From positions 1 through 62,452 of the forward strand of contig CALLVX010000048.1 in the NCBI GenBank assembly GCA_938010765.1: a stretch of DNA of 62,452 bases, in the 5' to 3' direction. Shown here piece by piece: positions 25,568-34,801 of this stretch; the first letter of the stretch is position 1, and every line of letters begins with the position of its first letter. A program made the translations under genes and the position numbers. This DNA comes from an uncultured Flavobacteriaceae bacterium. Its GTDB lineage: Bacteria > Bacteroidota > Bacteroidia > Flavobacteriales > Flavobacteriaceae. A model generated the notes under the pieces. That model was given only the letters and a program-made list of their open reading frames with translations, made no database searches and had not been told where the DNA came from.

Positions 25568-26544
25568 TAATCCAGTGATTGATTCTCTTGATTCGCGTAT
25601 TTCAGCATATTTTCGAACTCTATAGGCGATAAACTACCGTAATAGAAGTTGATAGGGTTAATACGATCCTTATCTTTCCAGACCTCGTAGTGTAAATGCG
25701 GAGCTTCAGACCTTCCGGTACTTCCAACGAAACCGATGAGGTCACCGCGTTTTACTTTTTGCCCCTTCTTTACATTGTATCGACTCATATGGGCATAGAG
25801 GCTCATATAGCCATATCCATGATTGATCCGTATATGTTTTCCGTAGCCCGAGGAATTATTGTCGGCTCTGGTGATTTTTCCATCACCCGATGCATAAATC
25901 GGGGTGCCTTTAGGTGCTGTGAAATCCATACCCCAATGCATTTTGCGTGCTTTGGTAAAGGGGTCTGAACGCCATCCATAACCAGAGGCCATACGGGTCA
26001 GTTCTTTATTACTTACTGGCTGTATCGCAGGTATTGCCAACAGTAGTTTTTCCTTCTCTTCTGCCAACTTTGCAATCTCGTCCAACGATTTCGATTGGAT
26101 CGCCATCTGCTTTTTAATAATATCTAACCGCTTTGTGGTCGAGATAACCATCTCTGAATTGTTAAAGCCTTCCAATGATTTATAACGGTTTATACCTCCA
26201 AAACCAGCTCGGCGTTGTTCTTCGGAAATAGGATTGGCTTCGAAATACAGTCGGTAAATATTGTTGTCACGTTCCTCGATGTTCGAAAGTACCTCTTCAA
26301 TTTGCGCCATTTTACGATTCAATAGCTCAAACTGAAGTTCATAGTTGTTTACGTCTCTACGCAACGAAAGTTCAGCAGGCGTATTGATCAGGTTGGTATT
26401 CAATAAAAATATTAAGCCAAGTAGACCGAAAAGTGCGGCACCCAATACGAAGAGCCCAATGTTTCGATACCGCCTCGATTTTTTAGGTTCGATCTTCCGA
26501 TACGAGAGCGTATCTGGATCGTAATAATACTTAACCTTAGACAT
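25567..26544 (-). CDS. M23 family murein endopeptidase (LytM domain)
   Basis: A 325-residue membrane-anchored protein. It has one hydrophobic segment near 28-48 (NIGLFVLGAALFGLLGLIFL), then a coiled-coil region (about 60-175), then the zinc LytM domain with HWGMD, YMSLYAHMS and HLHYEVW motifs. The three histidines and the aspartate needed for zinc and catalysis are present. It should cut peptidoglycan cross-links in the periplasm. It is the first gene of the apparent six-gene minus-strand operon and is transcribed divergently from alaS. Confidence 0.93.
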   Translation of the reverse strand: MSKVKYYYDPDTLSYRKIEPKKSRRYRNIGLFVLGAALFGLLGLIFLLNTNLINTPAELSLRRDVNNYELQFELLNRKMAQIEEVLSNIEERDNNIYRLYFEANPISEEQRRAGFGGINRYKSLEGFNNSEMVISTTKRLDIIKKQMAIQSKSLDEIAKLAEEKEKLLLAIPAIQPVSNKELTRMASGYGWRSDPFTKARKMHWGMDFTAPKGTPIYASGDGKITRADNNSSGYGKHIRINHGYGYMSLYAHMSRYNVKKGQKVKRGDLIGFVGSTGRSEAPHLHYEVWKDKDRINPINFYYGSLSPIEFENMLKYANQENQSLD

Positions 26545-26587
26545 AAATGTATTTTATCCTATTTTTGTGTCGTTTTATCAGAACAAA

Positions 26588-26595
26588 CAAATATA
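26588..26595 (-). promoter_or_regulatory. Candidate Bacteroidota -7 box for the M23/MerR/LemA/TPM operon
   Basis: Read on the minus strand, TATATTTG matches the Bacteroidota -7 consensus TAnnTTTG exactly. It lies 44 bases before the M23 start codon in the 100-base divergent spacer. On the plus strand TTAATTTTTG near 26617-26626 is a looser candidate for alaS. No firm -33 element was assigned. Confidence 0.45.
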
Positions 26596-26644
26596 AAAAT
26601 TGTTTTGTATAAAATGTTAATTTTTGTAAAACCTTACCATATTC

Positions 26645-29260
26645 ATGACTTCCAGTCAAATTAGAGCACAGTTTTTAAACTTTTTTAAGGAAAAAGAGCA
26701 CAAAATTGTGTCATCCGCCCCTATGGTGATCAAAGATGATCCTACCCTAATGTTCACCAATGCCGGGATGAATCAATTCAAGGAATTTTTTCTAGGGAAT
26801 AGTATTGCTAAAAATGTGAGGGTTACCGACACCCAAAAATGTCTTCGTGTTAGTGGCAAGCATAACGATTTGGAAGAGGTAGGGAAAGATACCTATCACC
26901 ATACCATGTTTGAGATGTTGGGGAACTGGAGTTTTGGCAACTACTTTAAGGAAGAGGCGATAGAATGGGCATGGGAACTGCTAACAGAAGTCTTCAAAAT
27001 TGATAAAGAAAGCCTTTATGTGTCGGTTTTTGAAGGAAGCGACGATGCTGATGCACTGGAAATGGACAAAGAAGCCTTTGATCTATGGAAAGCCATTGTA
27101 CCAGAAGATCGGATCATTATGGGCAATAAGAAAGATAACTTTTGGGAAATGGGCGATCAAGGCCCTTGCGGTCCTTGTTCCGAAATACATGTTGATATAC
27201 GTTCGGCCGAAGAGAAGGCCAAGGTGTCGGGAGCCAGTTTGGTGAACCAAGACCACCCGCTTGTGGTAGAGATATGGAACTTGGTATTCATGCAATACAA
27301 TCGAAAAGCAAACAAGCAATTAGAGGCTTTGCCCGCCAAACATGTAGATACCGGTATGGGTTTTGAACGCTTGTGCATGGTATTGCAACAAGTAAAATCT
27401 AATTACGATACCGATGTGTTTACGCCTTTGATTAGGGAGATAGAGGTAATCACCAATACCGAATACGGTAAAAATGAAGAGACCGATATTGCTGTTCGGG
27501 TTATTGCCGATCACATTCGGGCCGTATCTTTTTCAATTGCCGATGGGCAATTGCCGAGCAATACCGGGGCTGGCTATGTTATAAGACGCATCCTGCGAAG
27601 AGCCGTGCGATATGGCTTTACCTTTCTAGATACAAAGCAGCCATTCATGTATCGTTTGGTAAAGGTATTGACCGATACGATGGGCAGTGCTTTTCCAGAA
27701 CTCAAAGAACAATACCAACTGATCGAAAACGTCATCAAAGAAGAAGAGCATTCTTTTCTAAACACCTTGGAACAAGGATTAGTCTTATTGGATACTATTG
27801 TCAAAACGAATAAAGGCAAAGAAGTAGATGGCCGAAAGGCTTTTGAACTCTATGATACCTATGGTTTTCCAAAAGATTTGACTGCCCTGATTCTGGGTGA
27901 GAAAGGAATGTCGTTTGATCAAGACGAATTTAAACTGGCATTGCAAGAACAGAAAGACCGTTCGCGATCCGCTTCGGAAACCTCTAAGGAAGACTGGGTA
28001 GTACTGACCAATGATCTTGAACAAGAATTTGTTGGCTATGATGTATTGGAAGGGGCCGTAAAGTTGGTGAAATATCGAAAGGTCACTTCCAAGAAAGATG
28101 GGGAGCAGTACCAATTGGTATTCAATTTGACTCCCTTTTACCCTGAGGGCGGTGGCCAGGTAGGTGACAAGGGCTATTTGGAGGTTCCCAATGGCGACGT
28201 AGTTTATATTATAGACACCAAAAAAGAAAATAACGAGATCGTACATTTTGCCAAGAACTTGCCAAAACATCTAGATGAAACCCTGAAGGCAGTTGTCGAT
28301 CAAAAACAACGACAACGTACGGCCGCGAATCATACTGCAACCCACTTATTACACCAGGCGTTGCGAGAGGTATTGGGGACTCATGTAGAGCAAAAGGGAT
28401 CTGCGGTACATTCGAAATATTTACGCTTTGATTTTTCCCATTTTTCAAAAGTTAAGACAGCGGAACTGCGTGCAATTGAAAATTTCGTAAACGCGCGGAT
28501 CGAAGGACAATTGCCGCTGCAGGAAAACAGAAATATTCCAAAAGAGCAAGCGATCAAGGACGGTGCCATGTCGTTGTTCGGTGAAAAATATGGCGATGTG
28601 GTTCGTACCATTCGCTTTGGCCAATCTATAGAGCTTTGTGGTGGAACGCATGTTCGGAATACGGCAGATATTTGGCATTTTAAAATTAAATCGGAAGGTG
28701 CCGTAGCAGCTGGTATACGACGTATCGAAGCCATTACCTCCGATGCGGTAAAGGAGTTTTACTTTGATAACAATCGCATCTTGTTCGAGGTCAAAGATTT
28801 GTTGAACAATGCGCAAGACCCTGTAAAAGCGGTCACCTCTTTGCAAGAAGAGAATGCGCGGCTCAAAAAAGAAGTTGAAGGGCTTTTGAAAGATAAGGCG
28901 AAAAATTTAAAGGGTGATCTGCTCAAGGAGCTAGAAACAATCAAGGGGGTGCAATTCTTGGCCAAAAAAGTAGATTTGGATGCAAGCGGCATCAAAGACC
29001 TTGCGTTCGCGATGGGAAAAGATCAAAACGATTTGTTTTTATTATTCGGTACCGAACAAGGTGGCAAGGCATGGCTTTCTTGTTATATTTCAAAAGAGCT
29101 GGTCGCCACCAAAGAACTAAATGCAGGCACCATTGTACGGGAACTGGGCAAATATATCCAAGGTGGTGGGGGCGGGCAACCCTTCTTTGCAACCGCAGGT
29201 GGTAAAAATCCGAACGGAATAGCAGAGGCCTTGCAACAAGCTAAGTCATATCTAGATTAG
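26645..29260 (+). CDS. alaS: Alanyl-tRNA synthetase
   Basis: An 871-residue, full-length AlaRS. The N-terminal class II core has [20 protein letters not shown] and the motif [20 protein letters not shown]. The editing domain carries the zinc and active-site motifs HTATHLLH near 562 and CGGTH near 664. A C-terminal Ala domain ([15 protein letters not shown]) follows. It charges tRNA-Ala in the cytoplasm and clears Ser or Gly mischarging. Start and length match the family. Confidence 0.97.
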   Translation: MTSSQIRAQFLNFFKEKEHKIVSSAPMVIKDDPTLMFTNAGMNQFKEFFLGNSIAKNVRVTDTQKCLRVSGKHNDLEEVGKDTYHHTMFEMLGNWSFGNYFKEEAIEWAWELLTEVFKIDKESLYVSVFEGSDDADALEMDKEAFDLWKAIVPEDRIIMGNKKDNFWEMGDQGPCGPCSEIHVDIRSAEEKAKVSGASLVNQDHPLVVEIWNLVFMQYNRKANKQLEALPAKHVDTGMGFERLCMVLQQVKSNYDTDVFTPLIREIEVITNTEYGKNEETDIAVRVIADHIRAVSFSIADGQLPSNTGAGYVIRRILRRAVRYGFTFLDTKQPFMYRLVKVLTDTMGSAFPELKEQYQLIENVIKEEEHSFLNTLEQGLVLLDTIVKTNKGKEVDGRKAFELYDTYGFPKDLTALILGEKGMSFDQDEFKLALQEQKDRSRSASETSKEDWVVLTNDLEQEFVGYDVLEGAVKLVKYRKVTSKKDGEQYQLVFNLTPFYPEGGGQVGDKGYLEVPNGDVVYIIDTKKENNEIVHFAKNLPKHLDETLKAVVDQKQRQRTAANHTATHLLHQALREVLGTHVEQKGSAVHSKYLRFDFSHFSKVKTAELRAIENFVNARIEGQLPLQENRNIPKEQAIKDGAMSLFGEKYGDVVRTIRFGQSIELCGGTHVRNTADIWHFKIKSEGAVAAGIRRIEAITSDAVKEFYFDNNRILFEVKDLLNNAQDPVKAVTSLQEENARLKKEVEGLLKDKAKNLKGDLLKELETIKGVQFLAKKVDLDASGIKDLAFAMGKDQNDLFLLFGTEQGGKAWLSCYISKELVATKELNAGTIVRELGKYIQGGGGGQPFFATAGGKNPNGIAEALQQAKSYLD

Positions 29261-29282
29261 TCGACACTTAATTATGCCAATT

Positions 29283-30101
29283 ATGAAACAGCTACAGATT
29301 TTTTTATTTAGTACGATCTGTTTACTAGGTACTGGAAGTCTATGGGCCTGTTCTGTGATTTATTATATTGATGAGGTCACCGGTAAGATTTATGTGGTAA
29401 ACAACGAAGACTACTTCTATGATGCGGAAGCCTACTTGCAAATACAACCAAGAACTAAAAAGAAACTGGCGCGTATATGGTATGGCTGGGACGATTTTGC
29501 ACAAGGGGGCGTAAACGAAGCGGGGCTCTTTTTTGATGGCGCGGTCACCCCCCAACAGAAAAGACCAGTGGGATATTCGGGTCCAAAGGGGAATTTTGGA
29601 GATCGTATTCTGGCCAATTGTAAAACAGTGGAAGAGGCGATTGCCTATTTGGAAAGTGAAAAGTTGGCCCTCGATAACGCGCATATGATGTTCGGAGATT
29701 GCTTTGGGAATGCCAAGGTGGTAGAGTGGATAAACGGAATGCGAACCATTGTTTCGATCAAGGAAAATAGATTGGTAATGACCAATTTTAATTTATCGGA
29801 TACCCCCCATGATGCCATTTCGTGCCCGCGTTTTTTGGCGATCGACAAAGAATTGGTGCGATTGCAAAATTTGGAAACCCCGGTCGATTTTAAGATGGTC
29901 GCCAATGCTGGTGCCAAGGCCTTACAAACTCCTAGGAAAACGGCGGAGGGTAGGGAAGGTGGTACGCTATACACCAGTTTTATCGATATTACCGATATGA
30001 AATTGATCCTAGTGTATAAATTAGACAATTCAAAGATGACCCAACTCGATTTAAAAGCAGCGTTCAAAAAAGGGAAGAAAAGAAAGATACCCCTCGAATA
30101 G
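29283..30101 (+). CDS. Secreted Ntn-hydrolase (choloylglycine hydrolase / linear amide C-N hydrolase type)
   Basis: Starts MKQLQIFLFSTICLLGTGSL (an ATG three codons earlier is possible). A signal peptide ends directly at WAC-SVIYY, so Cys becomes the N-terminal nucleophile after cleavage, as in penicillin V acylase and bile-salt hydrolases. Other family marks are VNNEDYFYDAEAYLQIQP (the N-x-D segment after the nucleophile), WDDFAQGGVNEAGLFFDG and MTNFNL. At 272 residues it is shorter than classic bile-salt hydrolases (about 320). Substrates could be acyl-homoserine lactones, N-acyl amides or beta-lactams. This is a fold-level call, and the substrate is unknown. Confidence 0.75.
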   Translation: MKQLQIFLFSTICLLGTGSLWACSVIYYIDEVTGKIYVVNNEDYFYDAEAYLQIQPRTKKKLARIWYGWDDFAQGGVNEAGLFFDGAVTPQQKRPVGYSGPKGNFGDRILANCKTVEEAIAYLESEKLALDNAHMMFGDCFGNAKVVEWINGMRTIVSIKENRLVMTNFNLSDTPHDAISCPRFLAIDKELVRLQNLETPVDFKMVANAGAKALQTPRKTAEGREGGTLYTSFIDITDMKLILVYKLDNSKMTQLDLKAAFKKGKKRKIPLE

Positions 30102-30186
30102 CTCAAAAGATTCAAGATGCGATTCGGACGAATTCACAAGACCTCCTAGGGGTTAAAGACTATTTGATTCTTAAAAACGGCGAACA

Positions 30187-31158
30187 ATGCAATTGCAAAC
30201 CCAAATACCTTTCGAAGCGTCAAAGGCACCGATCAATTATGAAAGTCGGTTAGTGCTGCTAGGTTCTTGTTTTTCAGAACATATGGGTGCTAAATTGGCG
30301 TATTACCACTTCCGATCTCTTCAAAATCCGTTGGGGATCTTATTTCATCCGATGGCAATTGAAAATTTGATCGATAGGGCCGTTCATGAAAAGAGTTACA
30401 CTGCTGAAGAGGTGTTTTTTGCCAATGAACGTTGGCATTGTTGGGATGCCCATTCAAATTTGAGCAGCGAGACGGAGGTAAAATTACTAGAAAAATTGAA
30501 TGCCGCGCTCGCCGCAACCTTTCAACAAGTAAGACAGGCGACTCACATCCTAATTACATTGGGTACTGCCTTTGCGTATCGGCATATGGAGCGAGATGAA
30601 ACCGTGGCGAATTGCCATAAAATACCCCAAACAGCATTTTCGAAACAGTTACTCTCAGTAGCTTCTATTTCGAAAAGCTTAGAAAATATCGTAGAAATCG
30701 TTCAATCAATCAATGAAAAAGTACAATTCGTTTTTACGGTGTCGCCAGTACGGCATTTAAAAGACGGCTTTGTGGCAAATCAGCGTAGCAAGGCACATTT
30801 GATTTCAGCAATTCACGATGTTCTGGAAAATGATGGGATTGCACCAGATGCTTCCTATTTCCCTTCCTATGAACTACAAATGGATGAGCTGCGCGACTAT
30901 CGTTTTTATGCCTCGGATATGGTACATCCCAACCAAGTAGCGGTTGAATATATTTGGGAAAAATTCAAACAGGTGTACATCACCGAAGAAGCTCAAACCA
31001 CAATGGAAAAGGTAGAAACAATCCAAAAAGGCCTGGCGCATCGCGCATTTAATCCCGATTCGGTGCAACATCAACAATTTCTGAAATCGCTTGAGGCGAA
31101 AATTGCGTATCTTCAAAAGAGGCATGCCTGGATGCAGTTTTCCGGTGCCACTAAATAA
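30187..31158 (+). CDS. GSCFA-domain protein
   Basis: A 323-residue protein with the defining LVLLGSCFSEHMG block near 22-34, ILITLGTAFAYRH, FVFTVSPVRHLKDGF and YFPSYELQMDELRDYRFYAS, ending with a DMVHPNQVAVEYIW segment. GSCFA is a clan of SGNH-like hydrolases in which GSCF carries the Ser-like nucleophile site and DxxHP the catalytic pair. No signal peptide is seen. The reaction and substrate remain undefined for the family. It lies 85 bases after the Ntn-hydrolase and 51 bases before the DUF4230 gene, so it may be part of one transcript. Confidence 0.93.
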   Translation: MQLQTQIPFEASKAPINYESRLVLLGSCFSEHMGAKLAYYHFRSLQNPLGILFHPMAIENLIDRAVHEKSYTAEEVFFANERWHCWDAHSNLSSETEVKLLEKLNAALAATFQQVRQATHILITLGTAFAYRHMERDETVANCHKIPQTAFSKQLLSVASISKSLENIVEIVQSINEKVQFVFTVSPVRHLKDGFVANQRSKAHLISAIHDVLENDGIAPDASYFPSYELQMDELRDYRFYASDMVHPNQVAVEYIWEKFKQVYITEEAQTTMEKVETIQKGLAHRAFNPDSVQHQQFLKSLEAKIAYLQKRHAWMQFSGATK

Positions 31159-31209
31159 CTGCTTGTTTCGTGGTAGTTTCAAGTTGTCTGTAAATACTAA
31201 TTTTATCAA

Positions 31210-31821
31210 ATGAAAAAAATACTCATCGGCGCTATTGTTACCCTTGCAGGTGTACTTGTTTTTCGTTCCTGTTCCGAGGATAAGAATAAGCAAACAATTT
31301 TAACGGAAAACTCGATGCTGATACAAGAGCAGGTCAAGAATGTTTCCAAACTGATTGTTACCGAAGGTCATTTTGCCGAGGTGTACAACTACAAAGATTC
31401 GCAAGAATTGTTCGGGCCACTTATTACGGCCGACAAAAAAGCATTGGTGGTGGTAAATGCAGAGGTAACGGTAGCATATGATTTGAGTGAAATAGATTTT
31501 GAATTGGATCAGGCTAGTAAAACCTTACATATTAAAAGCATTCCGGAACCCGAGGTAAAACTTAACCCTGATTTTGAATATTATGATATTTCGGCAGACT
31601 ACCTGAACCAATTTACTGCGACCGACTACAACAAGATCAAGAAAAATGTAAACGCCTCCTTGCTAAAAAAAGTGGAGGCTTCCAGCTTAAAACGAAATGC
31701 CCAAAACCGCTTGATGAGCGAATTGCAAAAGTTCTATATTCTTACCAATTCGATGGGATGGACATTGGTCTATAAAGATGAGATCGTCGAGGAAAGCTTC
31801 CCTATGTTGTTGCTAGATTAA
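31210..31821 (+). CDS. DUF4230-domain membrane-anchored protein
   Basis: A 203-residue protein with an N-terminal anchor (KKILIGAIVTLAGVLVF), possibly a lipoprotein through the Cys in FRSCSE. The rest matches DUF4230: VSKLIVTEGHFAEVYNYKDS, KKALVVVNAEVTVAYDLSEI, KTLHIKSIPEPEVKLNPDFE and a long helix ending LQKFYILTNSMGWTLVY. Its function is unknown. The domain resembles an extracytoplasmic beta structure followed by helices. Confidence 0.9.
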   Translation: MKKILIGAIVTLAGVLVFRSCSEDKNKQTILTENSMLIQEQVKNVSKLIVTEGHFAEVYNYKDSQELFGPLITADKKALVVVNAEVTVAYDLSEIDFELDQASKTLHIKSIPEPEVKLNPDFEYYDISADYLNQFTATDYNKIKKNVNASLLKKVEASSLKRNAQNRLMSELQKFYILTNSMGWTLVYKDEIVEESFPMLLLD

Positions 31822-31834
31822 GCCTTTTTCGAAA

Positions 31835-32335
31835 CTATTTTGCCTTCCTCCTGGTTTTTTTAAGTTCCCATAGTGCCAACCCGGCTATCAGCACTATTTC
31901 AAGAAAGAAATACGTGATTCCCCAAGAGGTCAATTCGTGAAAGTAGCCAACTGTCAGCAACAGTGTAAGACTACAATAGGCCAAATTTACATTGCCGATC
32001 GCTCTTAAAAACGGGCGCCAGTTTTTGGGTTTTAAAAAATAGCAAGAAAAAGAATATCCTGAGAAAACTATAGCCGCCGTTGCCAAACCGTACAAGGTAT
32101 TCGATGGCATACCAAAGAAGGGTTGAAAGTGGGTCAAAACAACTCCTAGAAATAGTGCAGACACTATTGCTCCAAAACCGTCTATCAAAAAAAATATGCG
32201 AGGACTCAAACTATGGCGGTTAAGAAAAGGATCATTTTGATTTATTGTATTTAGACCATTAAATATGGTGCTCATTGAAGATACAAAAATGCCCTCTATT
32301 TTCCTTTCGTTAAGGATGTTGGCCGCCTTAAACAA
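31835..32335 (-). CDS. Four-helix integral membrane protein, unknown function
   Basis: A 166-residue ORF; a later Met (32275, MSTIFNGLNTINQNDP) is a more likely start because the first 20 residues are polar and unlike the rest. Hydrophobic segments lie near IFFLIDGFGAIVSALFLGVV, LYGLATAAIVFSGYSFSCYF, NLAYCSLTLLLTVGYFHEL and ITYFFLEIVLIAGLALW. It ends with a basic tail (KKTRRKAK). No family name is recognised. It is convergent with the DUF4230 gene, with 13 bases between the ends. Confidence 0.7.
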   Translation of the reverse strand: MFKAANILNERKIEGIFVSSMSTIFNGLNTINQNDPFLNRHSLSPRIFFLIDGFGAIVSALFLGVVLTHFQPFFGMPSNTLYGLATAAIVFSGYSFSCYFLKPKNWRPFLRAIGNVNLAYCSLTLLLTVGYFHELTSWGITYFFLEIVLIAGLALWELKKTRRKAK

Positions 32336-32393
32336 GCGTTAAAACAATTTCCAAAAAGCATAATTGTCATTATATTGTGGAAAAACGAAACAG

Positions 32394-33038
32394 ATGCAAA
32401 CTTCCGAAAAAACAAATCCGCGTAGAAATTTTCTTAAATCAACCGGTATTCTAGGGGCCGGGTTGTTAGTTCCAACTATGCACCTCACAGCTGCACCCAT
32501 GCCATTAATTAGTGGCGGAATACACGAGTTTGGAAAAAGAGAAGGCTATGGCGACCAAATCAGTATTCTTGTTTCCATGATGGACTGGATGCGGGGAACC
32601 ATTGTAAGGGATGTAACAGGTATTTCCCAGAAAGAAGTGGATTTTTTACTCGATGAAAACTCCAATACCATTGGCGCCATGTTGATGCATTTGGCGGGCA
32701 CCGAGCGCTACTATCAGCTAAACACATTCAAAGAAACCAAGCGTAGCGACGTAATGTACGGTGTGAAGGATAAGATGTGGGATGCGGCAAGTAACCTTGG
32801 TGATAAGGGAAGGGCCACTTTTAAGGATAAACCCCTCTCATTCTATCTGGATACGCTGGCCGAGGTACGTAAATATTCCCTTGAACAATTAAAAAAGAAA
32901 GAGGATGCTTGGTTAATGGAGTACACCAATTTTTTCAACAACCAGCCTACAAATAACTACTGTAAGTGGTTTCATGTGGTAGAACATGAATCGAACCATA
33001 ACGGGCAAATTCGATATGTAAAAAGCAGGGTTTCCTAG
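32394..33038 (+). CDS. DinB-family protein with Tat-like signal
   Basis: Starting at the second Met (32394, MQTSEKTNPRRNFLKSTG) places a twin-arginine signal at the N-terminus. The first Met at 32364 adds ten residues. The body is a DinB four-helix bundle: DQISILVSMMDWMRGTIV, NTIGAMLMHLAGTERYYQL, and CKWFHVVEHESNHNGQI, with His residues placed to bind a metal. DinB/YfiT proteins include thiol transferases and hydrolases, but most are uncharacterised. An exported DinB protein is less usual than the cytoplasmic form. Confidence 0.8.
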   Translation: MQTSEKTNPRRNFLKSTGILGAGLLVPTMHLTAAPMPLISGGIHEFGKREGYGDQISILVSMMDWMRGTIVRDVTGISQKEVDFLLDENSNTIGAMLMHLAGTERYYQLNTFKETKRSDVMYGVKDKMWDAASNLGDKGRATFKDKPLSFYLDTLAEVRKYSLEQLKKKEDAWLMEYTNFFNNQPTNNYCKWFHVVEHESNHNGQIRYVKSRVS

Positions 33039-33091
33039 TTTTTGCAACATTTTGCGAACTGCTTCGTCTTTATATCAAAGACACGTACACT

Positions 33092-34801
33092 ATGTTTAAA
33101 ACCAACCATTTTTTGCATGTAATCGCCTGTTGTGTATTAGCAGTTAGTTTCAGTTGCAACCAAGCCCCTTCCAAACAGATTACCTATAGTGTACGCCCCA
33201 TTGAGACTACAGATAGTATTGTCCGCTTACAGGTCGCGATGACCTTTCCTGCGGATGCATCGGGCAGTACGAAAGTTTTGTATGACGACAAGGCTTGGGG
33301 CCAGGAAAACCTTTTTAATTGCATTGTTGATGCAAAAGTCCTTGAAGTGGATATGAAGGTCTTGGTTGAGAAAGATAGCGGTTGGATCAAAATTGAACAC
33401 CCTAGAGAATTAAGGGATCTTCACTTTAGTTATGAAATTCAACAAGAGAATTCAGGACTTGAGCCACGGGACGAAAACTACCGCCCTGTTGTGCAACCTT
33501 CTTATTTTCATGTGTTTGCACATAATTTTTTTATGATTCCCCAGCACCTTGGGAAAGACGGTGATGCCATGCTCGATCTAGTAATACATTGGGAGAGTTT
33601 TTCGGAAGATTATACCATTCACAATAGCTTTGGGAGTAATCAACGAACACAAGTACTGCCTTCAATTCCCTTACACGAATTTCATTCTGCGATTTTCGTG
33701 GGCGGTGATTTTAGGGTGCATCATAAAACCTTGAAAGGCAATGATGTGTATCTTGCCAGTCGAGGCGATTGGCTTCCTTTCAACGATTCTACCGTGGTAG
33801 AAGTATTGCATAAGACGCTGGCAGTACAACGTGATTTTTGGGAAGATCATTCCCAGAAATACTTTACGGTAACCATGCGCCCCATCGAACAGGAACGTGG
33901 TAGTAGTTTTCAGGGAACCGGGCTCACCAATTCCTTTGCAACGGCCATCTCCAACAATGAATATACAGATATTCAACAATTGGTGTACCTTTTTAATCAT
34001 GAGCTACAGCACAACTGGATCGGTCTTACCATTGAGAATGACAAGGAGGAAAAACAATATTGGTTTAGCGAAGGTTTTACCGAGTACTACACCATAAAAA
34101 ATATTGCAGAAAATCAGATTCATGGGCTTGGTTGGGACTACTTCATCGGGCAACTGAACGAGAATATTAGAAACCTGTACAGCTCATCGGTAAAGGAGGC
34201 GCCCAATAGCGAACTTACCTATGAGACCTTCTGGTCGAGTCGTGACTATGGCAAACTGCCTTATTATCGTGGTATGTTGTTCGCTTTTTATTTGGATGAG
34301 ATGATCCAACAAGATAGCGAAGGGAAGTATAGCTTGGATAATGTTATGCGCGACTTTTTAAAAACTTCAAAGGAAACAGGGCAAAAAATCACTCACCGGT
34401 ATTTTATTGAAAGCGTGAACCGTTACTTAAATAGAGACTTGACCAATTTTTTCAATGAGCATATTGAAAAAGGTACATGGCTTCCTTTAAAGAAGTTGTT
34501 CGATGATTTCGACTTGGAATATGAACCTACTTGCGAAGTATTCGATATTGGGTTTGAATGGGATTCGGAAGAACGATCGGTCGTTTCGGTCGATAATACT
34601 TCTGCAGCCTATAAAGCAGGGGTTCGAAAAGGAGATCTTATTGGTTCCCGGAGTATTTATTATGGGAGTACCACCATGCCCGTTGAGCTAACCTTGAGCC
34701 GCAACGGTTCTAAAATAGATGTTAGCTATTTGGCCGTCAAAAAGGTGCCCGCACCCCAATTAAAACTTTCAGAAAAAAACAGGGCTTATTTTAAACGTTG
34801 A
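33092..34801 (+). CDS. Gluzincin-type zinc peptidase lipoprotein (M1/M61-like) with C-terminal PDZ-like region
   Basis: A 569-residue protein with a lipoprotein-type signal (VIACCVLAVSFSC). The zinc site is HELQH (303-307), with the third ligand Glu327 in WFSEGFTEYY, the gluzincin arrangement of M1 and M61 peptidases. Upstream is a beta-rich N-terminal domain. A PDZ-like segment lies at about 500-545 (SVDNTSAAYKAGVRKGDLIG), as in the M61 glycyl aminopeptidase group. It is probably anchored in the outer or inner membrane facing the periplasm. The last 11 bases overlap the convergent phenylalanine hydroxylase gene. Exact family placement between M1 and M61 is unsure. Confidence 0.85.
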   Translation: MFKTNHFLHVIACCVLAVSFSCNQAPSKQITYSVRPIETTDSIVRLQVAMTFPADASGSTKVLYDDKAWGQENLFNCIVDAKVLEVDMKVLVEKDSGWIKIEHPRELRDLHFSYEIQQENSGLEPRDENYRPVVQPSYFHVFAHNFFMIPQHLGKDGDAMLDLVIHWESFSEDYTIHNSFGSNQRTQVLPSIPLHEFHSAIFVGGDFRVHHKTLKGNDVYLASRGDWLPFNDSTVVEVLHKTLAVQRDFWEDHSQKYFTVTMRPIEQERGSSFQGTGLTNSFATAISNNEYTDIQQLVYLFNHELQHNWIGLTIENDKEEKQYWFSEGFTEYYTIKNIAENQIHGLGWDYFIGQLNENIRNLYSSSVKEAPNSELTYETFWSSRDYGKLPYYRGMLFAFYLDEMIQQDSEGKYSLDNVMRDFLKTSKETGQKITHRYFIESVNRYLNRDLTNFFNEHIEKGTWLPLKKLFDDFDLEYEPTCEVFDIGFEWDSEERSVVSVDNTSAAYKAGVRKGDLIGSRSIYYGSTTMPVELTLSRNGSKIDVSYLAVKKVPAPQLKLSEKNRAYFKR

